In this document: in pieces, positions 1 to 7,095 of the stretch | Layout of the letters: each line of letters opens with the position of its first letter | Numbering within the stretch: position 1 is the stretch's first letter | Assembly (NCBI GenBank): GCA_003456055.1 | Contig: DMPG01000220.1 | Coordinates: forward strand, 1-7,843 | Reading direction: 5' to 3' | Source of the DNA: Bacteroidota bacterium | GTDB lineage: Bacteria > Bacteroidota > Ignavibacteria > UBA10030 > UBA8401 | DNA length: 7,843 nt | Position numbers and translations under genes: made by a program | Notes under the pieces: model-generated | What the model was told of the DNA's origin: nothing | Databases searched by the model: none | What the model saw: only the letters and a program-made list of their open reading frames with translations

Positions 1-2172
1 ACCACAGATGCCGTTGTTATTTTTGATCCGACTAATGCAATGATTGACAGCGTACTATATAGTCCGTCGTGGGGTGGTTCAGGAGGAAGGTCGTTGGAAC
101 GAGTAGATACTTCGGTCAATTCAACATTTGAATCAAATTGGAAAACATCCGTTCATCCGTTGGGCGCAACACCCGGAACGATCAATTCGGTAACTCAGAA
201 AACATTTGATGCAGCTGTTAGCAGAGCGACGATTTCTCCGCAGTTCCCCGTAACGGGAAATTCAATTACTATCTCCTCAGTCGTTAAAAATATCGGGAAA
301 CACGATCTTTCATCCATTCAATTTCGACTGTTCAATGACGCAAATAGCGATTCAATATTGACCACGAATGAATTACAATTTCAGCAGAATATTTCTACAC
401 TTTTATCAAGTGATTCTACAACTGTTCTTACAATACTTTCCCCTCTTGCTCAAGGAAAACATTTATTGGGAATTAAAATTTCATCGTTAACTGATGAAGA
501 TACTACAAACAATACTTTATTCTTGTCGGTGACTGTTGGAATTCCGCCAAGAAATATCGTCGTGAACGAAATCATGTATGCGCCTGCTGGCGATATGCCT
601 GAATGGATCGAATTGTATAACAACAGCGCCGAACCAATTTCTATTTCTCAATGGAAAATTTCTGACAACGGTTCCACAAAAATATCGATTGCTAATCAAT
701 CGGCTTCAATAGCTTCTCATTCATATTGTATTGTTACGACAGATTCTTCGCTTACAAATTTTTTCCCGATTTCCTCACCGGTATTTGTTGCTCCATTTTC
801 TGCATTGAACAACACTACACCGGATGCTGTTGTAGTGTACGATGAACGAGGGGCAACAATGGACTCCGTGTATTATCGGCAATCATGGGGCGGACTTAAT
901 GGGAATTCGTTGCAGCGATTTGATTTCTTTGGACCATCGTCCGATTCCATTAACTGGAGAACTGCTGTACCAAATCCCGGAATTGAGAATCCATCTGCAA
1001 GAAAAGAGATTGATGCCGAAATAAAAAATATATCTACCGCAAAAATCACAAATGGAATTCAAATATCGGCAACAATATTCAATCAGGGAAGACAAATAAT
1101 AAATGGACTGACCGTAAAGTTTTATCACGATAAAAATCGGGACAGTACTATGCAAGAAACCGAATTGATCGATTCATCAGTTGTATCAACACTACAGCCT
1201 TTGGATTCGGTCACACTTCAGTATAATTGGAATGTTCAGATTCAGGGAATGCAATCGATCATTGTTACTGTTGAAGCTGTAAACGATATGCGGTTATCAA
1301 ATAATTCTCAAAAGATCATCGAAAAAAATAATTTTGCACCCCAAACGCTTGTGATCAACGAGATCATGTATGAACCGCTTCCGGGAAAAGCTGAATTTGT
1401 AGAATTGTTCAACCGCACTGTCGATACGATTGATATTGCTCAGTGGAAATTGATGGATCAGCCAAGTTTATCCGGAAGCAGAGCGATCATTCCATTATCT
1501 ACACTTACAGCTTTTGTTCCGCCGAATGGTTTTTTTCTCATCGCTTCTGATTCTTCGATCGTTACACAATTTCCTGTGCTTGACCAAAAAAATGTTGTTA
1601 TCAATCCATCGTTAAGTCTTAGCAATAGCGGCGAAGATCTTGTTCTTGTTGACTTGACCGACACACCAATTGACAGTGTTCGATATTCTCCGTTGTGGCA
1701 TATGAAAAACCTGACTTCCTCGGGAAGATCACTGGAGCGGATCAATCCTTCTATACTAAGTAATGATACAAGAAATTGGAGTTCTTCAGTTTCATCAACA
1801 GGTTCAACCCCTGCGTCTTCTAATAGTATTTTCACAAAATCAACAGCGCAAAATTCGTCGTTACACCTTTCCCCCAATCCGTTTTCACCGGATAACGATG
1901 GATTTGAAGATTTTCTATCGATCAATTATTCTCTTCCAGCCAACAGCACAACTATACGCCTCCGTATTTATGATGTGTCCGGAAGATTGATCCGCCGTCT
2001 TGCACAAAACGAACCTTCCCCATCAACTGGATCGATCATTTGGAACGGAATGGATGATGACGGACATCGCGTCCGCATTGGAATGTATATTATTCTGTTT
2101 GAAGCGTTGGATAATTTCGGCGGAACGGCAAAAACAATGAAAGATGTTGCCGTAGTCGGAAGAAAACTATGA
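1..2172 (+). CDS. Modular secreted/surface protein with lamin-tail and Ig-like repeats, C-terminal sorting-like domain (5' partial)
   Basis: The frame is open from base 1, so the start is outside the window; 723 residues are visible, ending at TGA 2170-2172. Counting from the first visible codon: the end of a lamin-tail domain (LTD; WGGSGGRSLERVD near 24-36), a CARDB-like Ig module (about 70-180), a second LTD starting at VVNEIMY (about 187), a second CARDB-like module (about 338-440), a third LTD starting at LVINEIMY (about 450), and a C-terminal module (about 620-723) starting SPNPFSPDNDG with the RIYDVSGRLIR and IWNGMDDDG motifs of the FlgD-Ig/CHU_C group. LTDs in bacterial exported proteins often accompany nucleases, phosphatases or adhesins, but no catalytic domain is visible here, so any enzymatic part would be upstream. 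The last module probably serves cell-surface sorting (type IX-like) or is structural; this is inference from the family. The domain calls are fairly secure, the function is unknown. Confidence 0.85.
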   Translation, partial: TTDAVVIFDPTNAMIDSVLYSPSWGGSGGRSLERVDTSVNSTFESNWKTSVHPLGATPGTINSVTQKTFDAAVSRATISPQFPVTGNSITISSVVKNIGKHDLSSIQFRLFNDANSDSILTTNELQFQQNISTLLSSDSTTVLTILSPLAQGKHLLGIKISSLTDEDTTNNTLFLSVTVGIPPRNIVVNEIMYAPAGDMPEWIELYNNSAEPISISQWKISDNGSTKISIANQSASIASHSYCIVTTDSSLTNFFPISSPVFVAPFSALNNTTPDAVVVYDERGATMDSVYYRQSWGGLNGNSLQRFDFFGPSSDSINWRTAVPNPGIENPSARKEIDAEIKNISTAKITNGIQISATIFNQGRQIINGLTVKFYHDKNRDSTMQETELIDSSVVSTLQPLDSVTLQYNWNVQIQGMQSIIVTVEAVNDMRLSNNSQKIIEKNNFAPQTLVINEIMYEPLPGKAEFVELFNRTVDTIDIAQWKLMDQPSLSGSRAIIPLSTLTAFVPPNGFFLIASDSSIVTQFPVLDQKNVVINPSLSLSNSGEDLVLVDLTDTPIDSVRYSPLWHMKNLTSSGRSLERINPSILSNDTRNWSSSVSSTGSTPASSNSIFTKSTAQNSSLHLSPNPFSPDNDGFEDFLSINYSLPANSTTIRLRIYDVSGRLIRRLAQNEPSPSTGSIIWNGMDDDGHRVRIGMYIILFEALDNFGGTAKTMKDVAVVGRKL

Positions 2173-2223
2173 CCACAGCATTGTAAATTTTCTGCAGCTT
2201 TTAGAATTTCCTTCTTTATTTCG

Positions 2224-2249
2224 TCACAATATTTTTCCTTCACAATATT
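2224..2249. repeat. 10-bp direct repeat upstream of glnD, possible operator
   Basis: TCACAATATT occurs twice, at 2224-2233 and 2240-2249, 16 bp start to start with 6 bp between. The second copy contains the palindrome CAATATTG (2243-2250), and CAATATT/AATATTG also form an inverted pair (2227-2233 and 2244-2250). It overlaps the possible -35 element of glnD, the position expected for a regulator binding site. The repeat is seen directly; the operator role is inference. Confidence 0.4.
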
Positions 2250-2275
2250 GGAAATGTCCATACTTGTACTATATT
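2248..2275 (+). promoter_or_regulatory. Possible sigma-70-like promoter of glnD
   Basis: TTGGAA (2248-2253) and TATATT (2270-2275) are separated by 16 bp, a fair match to -35/-10 boxes. Transcription would then begin around 2281-2283, on top of the ATG at 2282, giving a leaderless or nearly leaderless mRNA. That fits the lack of any Shine-Dalgarno sequence. A match of this quality in AT-rich DNA can arise by chance. Confidence 0.25.
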
Positions 2276-2281
2276 AATGTA

Positions 2282-4807
2282 ATGACGATCAAAGAATTTT
2301 TCAAACAGGAATACGATAATATCTTTCGCTTTCATCGAAGCGGTGCTAGCGGATTAGAGGTTGCATCTGAACTTTCTCAATTAGTCGATTCCACTCTAAC
2401 AAAATTGTGGGAAGAACTTTCTGAAGGACCGCGCACGACATTCGCTGTTGTTGCGCTCGGCGGTTATGGACGATTTGAAATGGCTCCTCACAGCGATGTT
2501 GATGTAATGATCCTCTTCAAAGACGAACAGACAAAAACTACAAATGCAGAAACAGCACAGCAATTCCTTCATTCCTTATGGAATCTCGGTTTCGACGTTG
2601 GACACAGCGTCCGCACGATCAAGGATTGTTTGAATCTCTATCAAACCGATGTTGATGTTTGGGCTTCGGTGCTGGAAAGCCGGTATGTCTGCGGGAATTC
2701 AGAATTGATGGACCAATACACCAATGCGTTCCTCTCTCATATTGAAAAACATCAGGACCTCAAGTTCATTTCGTCGGTGATAAACGGCGTTGATGAACGT
2801 CATAAGAAATATGAGCATTCCGTAAAATTACTCGAACCGAATCTAAAGAACAGTGCCGGAGGAGTCCGTGATCTTCACTCGCTGGTATGGATCTACCGAT
2901 CGACCAATGTCAAATATTTTTCTCTCAATCCATTTCGCTGCAACGAGTCGGGATGTGTGACGTTGTTCCATCAATTGGCTGATGACGGGATCATCTCGCA
3001 TGAAGAAATGCACGAAGCGATACGGGCGTTCGATGGAATACTTCGAATGAGGAATGAACTGCACTATTATTCCCTATCGCAGCAGGATATCCTTGAATTC
3101 TCAAAACAATTGGAGATTGCTCGAGCAATCGGTTACCGCCTGGCAACGCCGGTAGAATCCGTAGAAGTTTGTATGCGTGAATATTTTCTGCATGGACGTA
3201 TTGTCTATCGGTTGAACAAACTGCTAATCAATCAATTTCGAAAAAGCGGAACACCATCAGTCTGGTCAACAATGCGTAAACAGGTGCTTGATGATCTGTA
3301 TCTGATCCGGAACGAGCAATTGTTTGTTCAAAATGGTTCAAAAGAATTCTCCTCGCCTGCAGATGTCGTTCGTGCATTCTACTGGTGTGGTGTTCATTCC
3401 GTTGAAATGAGCTCCCCACTTCACTCGTCTTGCGCCGCGCTGCTCAGGAATCAAAAGTTCTTTGCAGCAGATACAACAATGGTTGCACACATACTCATGG
3501 AAATTCTTCGGCTGCCGGAAAACGTTGCTGCCACACTGCAAATGATGAATGATGCCGATGTGCTGGGAAAGATCATCGAAGAATGGGGAAATCTGGTTGC
3601 ATTCTTCCAACACAGCATGTATCACTATTATACCACGGATGCACATACTCTTATTGCTCTTGAACACGCTGAGAAACTGCAAAAAGAAGATAGTGTGCTG
3701 GGAAGAACATTTCGGTCGCTTTCCAATAAAGAGACTCTCTACTTAGCAATTCTCTTTCACGATATTGCAAAACCGCAGGGAATTCAGGGACACGAGATCA
3801 CCGGCGTCGATATGTGGAAAAAAATTCAGACACGGTTTGAATTCCCGGATGAACACGATGATGTTGCATTCCTCATCAGGAATCATTTGATCATGGAGCA
3901 GATCGCGTTCCGCCGTAATACCAATGATCGCGCAACGGTCGAAGAATTTGCAAAGAACTTTTCCCGTCCGGAACAGCTCGATCTGCTGTTCATTCTTTCA
4001 TACGCCGATCTTTCTGCGGTGAATAAAAATGTATGGACAAGCTGGAAAGAGATGCTGCTGCAGGAATTGTATTTAAAGACTCGAAAATATCTGACGCAGA
4101 AATCGGAACCTGCCGAACAAACGATTTCTACACCATTTTCATTGAAAGAGATTGACGAGTTTGAGCTGCAGATCAAAGTATTGGATACGGTTTCCGTTCT
4201 TTTTAAAAGTGAAGATGCTCACACGAAAGTCGTTGTCATCACCCGCGATGCTCCGTTCCTTCTTTCGACCATCTGCGGTGTCCTATCCGCCAACGATGTG
4301 AATATCTTCGATGCGCAGATCTATACGCGGGAAGATGGTTTTGTAATGGATTCGTTCCGCGTTGTGGATGCAGCGACAAAAAAAATGCTGACAACAGAAC
4401 TTCAAGCAATGATCGTCCGTGATATGGAGAATGTTCTTAAACAGAAAGAAACGCTAGAAAAATTATTCGACCGCCACCATCGCCGATGGAAACGGCGAGC
4501 AAAACCTCTGATGCATTCGAATATCCGCATTGATGTTGAATTTCAGGATGGCTCGCAGCATACGATCATCGATATCTATGCACCTGATATGACCGGTTTT
4601 CTCTACAAGATCACGCAAACCTTATCGAAAGCGAAATTACAGATCGATTTTGCAAAACTCGCAACGCGCGGTGATGGTATCGTTGACTCATTCTATGTTC
4701 AAACAAAGGATGGAAAAAAAATATCATCGGAAGAAGAGAAGCTCTTTCTTCGCGAGAAAATATTGCATACTATTCAGCAGTTAATGAATGTTCAGCTTGA
4801 AATGTAG
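2282..4807 (+). CDS. glnD: GlnD: PII uridylyl-transferase / uridylyl-removing enzyme
   Basis: GlnD senses glutamine and adds UMP to, or removes it from, the PII protein, controlling nitrogen assimilation in the cytoplasm. All family domains are present in the usual order (numbering from ATG 2282, 841 aa; E. coli GlnD is about 890). The nucleotidyltransferase motif LGGYGRFEMAPHSDVDV lies at 59-75, with GG 60-61 and acidic D72/D74. The GlnD linker signature EPNLKNSAGGVRDLH lies at 185-199. The HD phosphohydrolase domain has H455 (DAHTLIALE), H493-D494 (LFHDIAKP), H504 (GHEITG) and H535 (RNHLIMEQ). Two ACT domains, at about 649-697 and 760-812, are the glutamine-sensing part. An upstream TTG at 2264 would add six residues, but ATG 2282 (MTIKEFFKQEY) is preferred because it is a stronger start codon and fits the promoter. 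No glnB/glnK or amtB is adjacent. Both catalytic halves look intact. Confidence 0.96.
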   Translation: MTIKEFFKQEYDNIFRFHRSGASGLEVASELSQLVDSTLTKLWEELSEGPRTTFAVVALGGYGRFEMAPHSDVDVMILFKDEQTKTTNAETAQQFLHSLWNLGFDVGHSVRTIKDCLNLYQTDVDVWASVLESRYVCGNSELMDQYTNAFLSHIEKHQDLKFISSVINGVDERHKKYEHSVKLLEPNLKNSAGGVRDLHSLVWIYRSTNVKYFSLNPFRCNESGCVTLFHQLADDGIISHEEMHEAIRAFDGILRMRNELHYYSLSQQDILEFSKQLEIARAIGYRLATPVESVEVCMREYFLHGRIVYRLNKLLINQFRKSGTPSVWSTMRKQVLDDLYLIRNEQLFVQNGSKEFSSPADVVRAFYWCGVHSVEMSSPLHSSCAALLRNQKFFAADTTMVAHILMEILRLPENVAATLQMMNDADVLGKIIEEWGNLVAFFQHSMYHYYTTDAHTLIALEHAEKLQKEDSVLGRTFRSLSNKETLYLAILFHDIAKPQGIQGHEITGVDMWKKIQTRFEFPDEHDDVAFLIRNHLIMEQIAFRRNTNDRATVEEFAKNFSRPEQLDLLFILSYADLSAVNKNVWTSWKEMLLQELYLKTRKYLTQKSEPAEQTISTPFSLKEIDEFELQIKVLDTVSVLFKSEDAHTKVVVITRDAPFLLSTICGVLSANDVNIFDAQIYTREDGFVMDSFRVVDAATKKMLTTELQAMIVRDMENVLKQKETLEKLFDRHHRRWKRRAKPLMHSNIRIDVEFQDGSQHTIIDIYAPDMTGFLYKITQTLSKAKLQIDFAKLATRGDGIVDSFYVQTKDGKKISSEEEKLFLREKILHTIQQLMNVQLEM

Positions 4808-4830
4808 CAACACAACGGATAAAAGGGCAT

Positions 4831-4897
4831 GCCACAAAGACACAAAGTCACAAAAGATTTTTAGAAACACTGCTTGGTGTCTTTGTGACTTCGCGGC
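4831..4897. repeat. 67-bp imperfect inverted repeat built on CACAAAG octamers
   Basis: The left arm 4831-4854 and right arm 4874-4897 pair at 19 of 24 positions around a 19-base loop. The left arm is three tandem 8-mers: CACAAAGA (4833-4840), CACAAAGT (4841-4848) and CACAAAAG (4849-4856). The right arm carries the complementary GTGTCTTTGTGAC. Motifs of this CACAAAG/CTTTGTG type recur between genes in many environmental bacterial genomes (from memory, not searched). It fills most of the 99-bp glnD-murI gap and ends 9 bp before the murI ATG, so a transcript from glnD would form a hairpin next to the murI start. It may be a small dispersed element, a processing or attenuation site, or both. Confidence 0.7.
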
Positions 4898-4906
4898 AAA
4901 ATTTTT

Positions 4907-5722
4907 ATGGGTACTAAAAATCAAAAATCAATCGGCGTATTCGATTCCGGTATTGGCGGATTGACCGTGGTGCGCGCATTGCTGGAAAAACTGCCGAATG
5001 AGAATATCGTCTACTTTGGCGATACCGCGCGCGTTCCGTACGGATCAAAATCTGCACAAGTTGTGCGTGAATATACCCAGGATGATACTGACTTTCTTCT
5101 TTCCAAAGATGTAAAAATGATCGTTGTTGCATGCAACACCGTTTCCGCCGTTGCGCTGGATGTGGTACAAAAGCGGGCAAATCTGCCTGTCACCGGCGTG
5201 ATCATTCCGGGCGCGGAAGCAGCGATGAATTCTACAAAGAATAAACGGATCGGCGTGATCGGAACTGCGGGAACAGTGAATAGCAACGCGTACGCTCATG
5301 AATTGAAGCGATTGAATAATTCGGTGAATGTGTTCAGTAAAGCCTGTCCGCTCTTTGTTCCCCTTGTAGAAGAAGGCTGGCTGGAGAATAAAGCAACGGA
5401 GTTGATCGTTAATGATTACCTTTTTCCGCTCATCACCGAAAAAATTGATACACTGATCCTCGGATGCACTCACTATCCTCTATTGAAAAGAACGATTTCA
5501 AAAGTTACAAAAGGTGCCGTTACATTGATCGATTCCGGTGAAGCCGCCGCTGCAACAGTAGAAACAATGCTTGAGAAGCTTGATCTGCGAAATACCAGTA
5601 AAGAAAAACCGAACGTGCAGTTCTTTGTGAGCGATGCTCCGGAGAAATTTACTTCTGTTGGAGAATTGTTCTTCGGAAAGAAACTGGGTGTTGTGCGAAG
5701 AGTTGTTATTGGGAAAGGGTAA
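4907..5722 (+). CDS. murI: Glutamate racemase MurI
   Basis: MurI interconverts L- and D-glutamate, supplying D-glutamate for peptidoglycan stem peptides in the cytoplasm. The protein has 271 residues, normal for the family, and all signatures are there: IGVFDSGIGGLTV with Asp13, YFGDTARVPYG (36-46), the first catalytic cysteine Cys76 in VVACNTVSA, PVTGVIIPGAEAA (94-106), IGVIGTAGTV (115-124), and the second catalytic Cys187 with His189 in LILGCTHYPLL. The fold is a two-domain aspartate/glutamate racemase with one cysteine per half. The start ATG 4907 gives a normal N-terminus a few residues before the first beta-strand; there is no clear Shine-Dalgarno sequence. It lies 99 bp after glnD on the same strand, and the gap is a hairpin-forming repeat, so co-transcription is possible but not shown. 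Sampled lines look more GC-rich than the downstream RAYT gene. Confidence 0.97.
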   Translation: MGTKNQKSIGVFDSGIGGLTVVRALLEKLPNENIVYFGDTARVPYGSKSAQVVREYTQDDTDFLLSKDVKMIVVACNTVSAVALDVVQKRANLPVTGVIIPGAEAAMNSTKNKRIGVIGTAGTVNSNAYAHELKRLNNSVNVFSKACPLFVPLVEEGWLENKATELIVNDYLFPLITEKIDTLILGCTHYPLLKRTISKVTKGAVTLIDSGEAAAATVETMLEKLDLRNTSKEKPNVQFFVSDAPEKFTSVGELFFGKKLGVVRRVVIGKG

Positions 5723-5728
5723 ATAAAA

Positions 5729-5756
5729 GGATGAAGGATGAATTATGAAGGATGAA
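5729..5756. repeat. Heptanucleotide tandem repeat (GGATGAA)4
   Basis: Four contiguous 7-base units, GGATGAA, GGATGAA, TTATGAA and GGATGAA, start 7 bp after the murI stop codon. They resemble short tandem heptamer repeats known between genes in some bacteria. The run is followed by ATAATTCAT (5763-5771), the exact reverse complement of ATGAATTAT (5738-5746), so the transcript can form a 9-bp stem with a 16-base loop. There is no T-tract, so it is not a standard intrinsic terminator. Confidence 0.65.
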
Positions 5757-5831
5757 AAAATGATAATTCATAAAACCAAAGCATCACAAACACTATCCAA
5801 TCAATGACAAACAAACAATGACAGCATTTCG

Positions 5832-6392
5832 TTGAAAATAATCCTCACAAATATTCTATTCTTCTTTTTATTATTTTCACACAATCTCACCGCTCAAACC
5901 AAAGGAGACTTCTTTATCGGATATGGATTTGAATTCCCGAGCGGCGGATATCTTTCATTGCGGTACTATCCTGCCGATAAGATCGGCGTTGAGGTGTATA
6001 CAAGTGCGTTCTGGTATATCTTTAATTTTGGAGCGCGCGCAAACATTCATGTTCAGGAGGCATTGCCGCATACATTCATCTCCATCGGATATTCACACAT
6101 CACTGCTTACAATCCCGGCGCTGTGCACGACACAAGCAATTCCGAATTATTATATTTGCAGCGTACAATGGACGGAATTGATCTGGGTATTGGACGCGAG
6201 CTTGAATACGATTATAAACATTTTTCGTTTCAACTCGGTCCAACATACATCCTGAAACTTGAGGATAGTTATGTTGATAACAATAGGAAGATCGAAACGG
6301 AAGAAATATCTACACTGTTTTCTTATTTTTTTGTCGCCACACAATTGAATCAATTACCCGAAAAGAATCCAAAACCGATCTATGTAAAATAA
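5832..6392 (+). CDS. Exported beta-rich protein of unknown function, probably outer-membrane
   Basis: I do not recognise the family. The protein has 186 residues. A clear signal peptide, MKIILTNILFFFLLFSHNLTAQ (Lys2, then a Phe/Leu-rich core), probably ends after Ala21 or Gln22. The mature part alternates polar and aromatic residues in short strands separated by turns (GYGFEFPSGGYLSLRYYP, VEVYTSAFWYIFNFGARANI, FSFQLGPTYILKL), as in small outer-membrane beta-barrels. It has a hydrophilic C-terminal tail (NPKPIYVK) rather than a terminal aromatic residue. The start is a TTG at 5832; no in-frame ATG lies nearby, and the signal peptide begins exactly there. It lies 109 bp after murI on the same strand, beyond a heptamer repeat, and a hairpin plus T-run 22 bp after its stop may end its transcript. 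That it is a real gene is likely; the barrel is inference. Confidence 0.75.
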   Translation: MKIILTNILFFFLLFSHNLTAQTKGDFFIGYGFEFPSGGYLSLRYYPADKIGVEVYTSAFWYIFNFGARANIHVQEALPHTFISIGYSHITAYNPGAVHDTSNSELLYLQRTMDGIDLGIGRELEYDYKHFSFQLGPTYILKLEDSYVDNNRKIETEEISTLFSYFFVATQLNQLPEKNPKPIYVK

Positions 6393-6414
6393 TATTTGAA
6401 TGATTCTTATGTTT

Positions 6415-6438
6415 TGCGGAACTCTGTTCCGCATTTTT
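6415..6438 (+). terminator. Possible intrinsic terminator formed by the upstream REP hairpin
   Basis: TGCGGAA (6415-6421) pairs perfectly with TTCCGCA (6427-6433) around a 5-base loop, followed by TTTTT (6434-6438). It lies 22 bp after the stop of the preceding exported-protein gene and has the shape of a Rho-independent terminator. The same bases are the first hairpin of the REP-like element, so termination may be a side effect. Confidence 0.45.
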
Positions 6439-6462
6439 GTAAAACCGAGTTCTGTTGAGACT
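6415..6462 (+). repeat. Upstream REP-like element of the RAYT
   Basis: The first hairpin (6415-6433) is followed by ATTTTTGTAAAACC and then a weaker second stem, in which AGT/CT (6448-6453) pairs with AGACT (6458-6462) with one bulged base. Bases 6416-6443 match 7103-7130 after the RAYT at 25 of 28 positions in the same orientation, and the last 17 bases (TTCCGCATTTTTGTAAA) are identical. A pair of related palindromes bracketing a RAYT gene is the known arrangement of these transposases and their REP substrates. The second hairpin looks decayed compared with the downstream copy and runs into the RAYT start codon. Confidence 0.75.
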
Positions 6463-7095
6463 ATGAAAGATCTCAAACCTCATTACCGCAGAAGATTGCC
6501 GCATTATCAACCCAAAGATTCAATTCTTTTTGCAACATTCCGGCTGGCAAACTCTCTTCCAAAAGAAATTATTGCACAACTTCACCAAGAACGCGAAGAG
6601 CGCGAGAAGGCTATAAACAAAGAAAGCAATATTGAAAAAAGATTATCTCTGATCGTAGAGGAACAGAAAAGATATTTTGGGCATTTTGATAGTTACTTAG
6701 ATCGAATTAGTACAGAAATACGCTGGCTTGAAAATGTTCATATTGCAAAACTTGTTTATGATGCAATACTGTTTTACAATACTATCGAATATAACGTAAT
6801 AGCATTCTGCATTATGCCAAACCACGTTCATCTCATGGCTGATATGACGCGAAAAAATATTCCGCTCCACAGTATACTTAAGCGCATTAAAACATTCACT
6901 GCTCTAAAAGCCAATTCAATCCTGAACTGTAGTGGTCAATTTTGGCATAATGAAAACTATGACCATGTAGTACGAGATGGAAATGAATTACGAAGAATAG
7001 TAACTTATATTTTGGAAAATTCGGTAAAAGCAGGTTTATGCAAGAGATGGGAAGATTGGAAATGGACCTACATTGACATGAAATATTTGGAATAG
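6463..7095 (+). CDS. REP-associated tyrosine transposase (RAYT, Y1 HUH endonuclease)
   Basis: RAYTs are single-copy, IS200/IS605-related HUH enzymes that nick and rejoin single-stranded REP DNA. The 210-residue protein starts MKDLKPHYRRRLPHYQP, the usual RAYT N-terminus (YRRRLPHxQP), followed by FATFRLANSLP. The metal-binding HUH motif is PNHVHLM (His121 and His123). The catalytic tyrosine is most likely Tyr182 in TYILENSVKAGL, the YIxxNPVKAGL motif of the family; here the usual Pro is Ser. SGQFWHNENYDHVVRD before it is also typical. ATG 6463 is chosen because family homology begins there; starts at 6400 or 6409 would translate the upstream REP hairpin. It is flanked by related REP-like elements, as expected. 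The gene looks intact and is AT-richer by eye than murI, which suits a horizontally acquired module. Confidence 0.9.
   Translation: MKDLKPHYRRRLPHYQPKDSILFATFRLANSLPKEIIAQLHQEREEREKAINKESNIEKRLSLIVEEQKRYFGHFDSYLDRISTEIRWLENVHIAKLVYDAILFYNTIEYNVIAFCIMPNHVHLMADMTRKNIPLHSILKRIKTFTALKANSILNCSGQFWHNENYDHVVRDGNELRRIVTYILENSVKAGLCKRWEDWKWTYIDMKYLE

Noticed and set aside
1458..1925. Minus-strand reading frame of 155 codons
   Set aside because: It lies wholly antisense to the third lamin-tail domain, whose sense translation has clear family motifs; this is a shadow frame.
1968..2261. Minus-strand reading frame of 97 codons beginning MDISNIVKEKYCDEIKKEI
   Set aside because: Its first part looks like a plausible helical protein, but most of it lies antisense to the conserved C-terminal domain of the modular protein. 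I recognise no family, and the part in the gap is too short to judge.
2264..2281. TTG start for glnD adding MYYINV
   Set aside because: It is a weaker start codon, the extra residues are not family-like, and the frame would overlap the proposed -10 box. ATG 2282 is the simpler choice.
4831..4856. CRISPR-like array suggested by repeated CACAAAG units
   Set aside because: The units are 8 bases, directly abutting and without spacers; this is a tandem motif inside a palindrome.
5923..6255. 110-codon plus-strand frame inside the exported-protein gene
   Set aside because: It overlaps a frame with a signal peptide and regular beta-strand pattern; this second frame has no such features and is a shadow.
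6400..6462. Longer RAYT with start at ATG 6400 or 6409 (21 or 18 extra residues)
   Set aside because: The extra residues translate the REP hairpin and have no resemblance to the family; RAYT homology starts just after ATG 6463.
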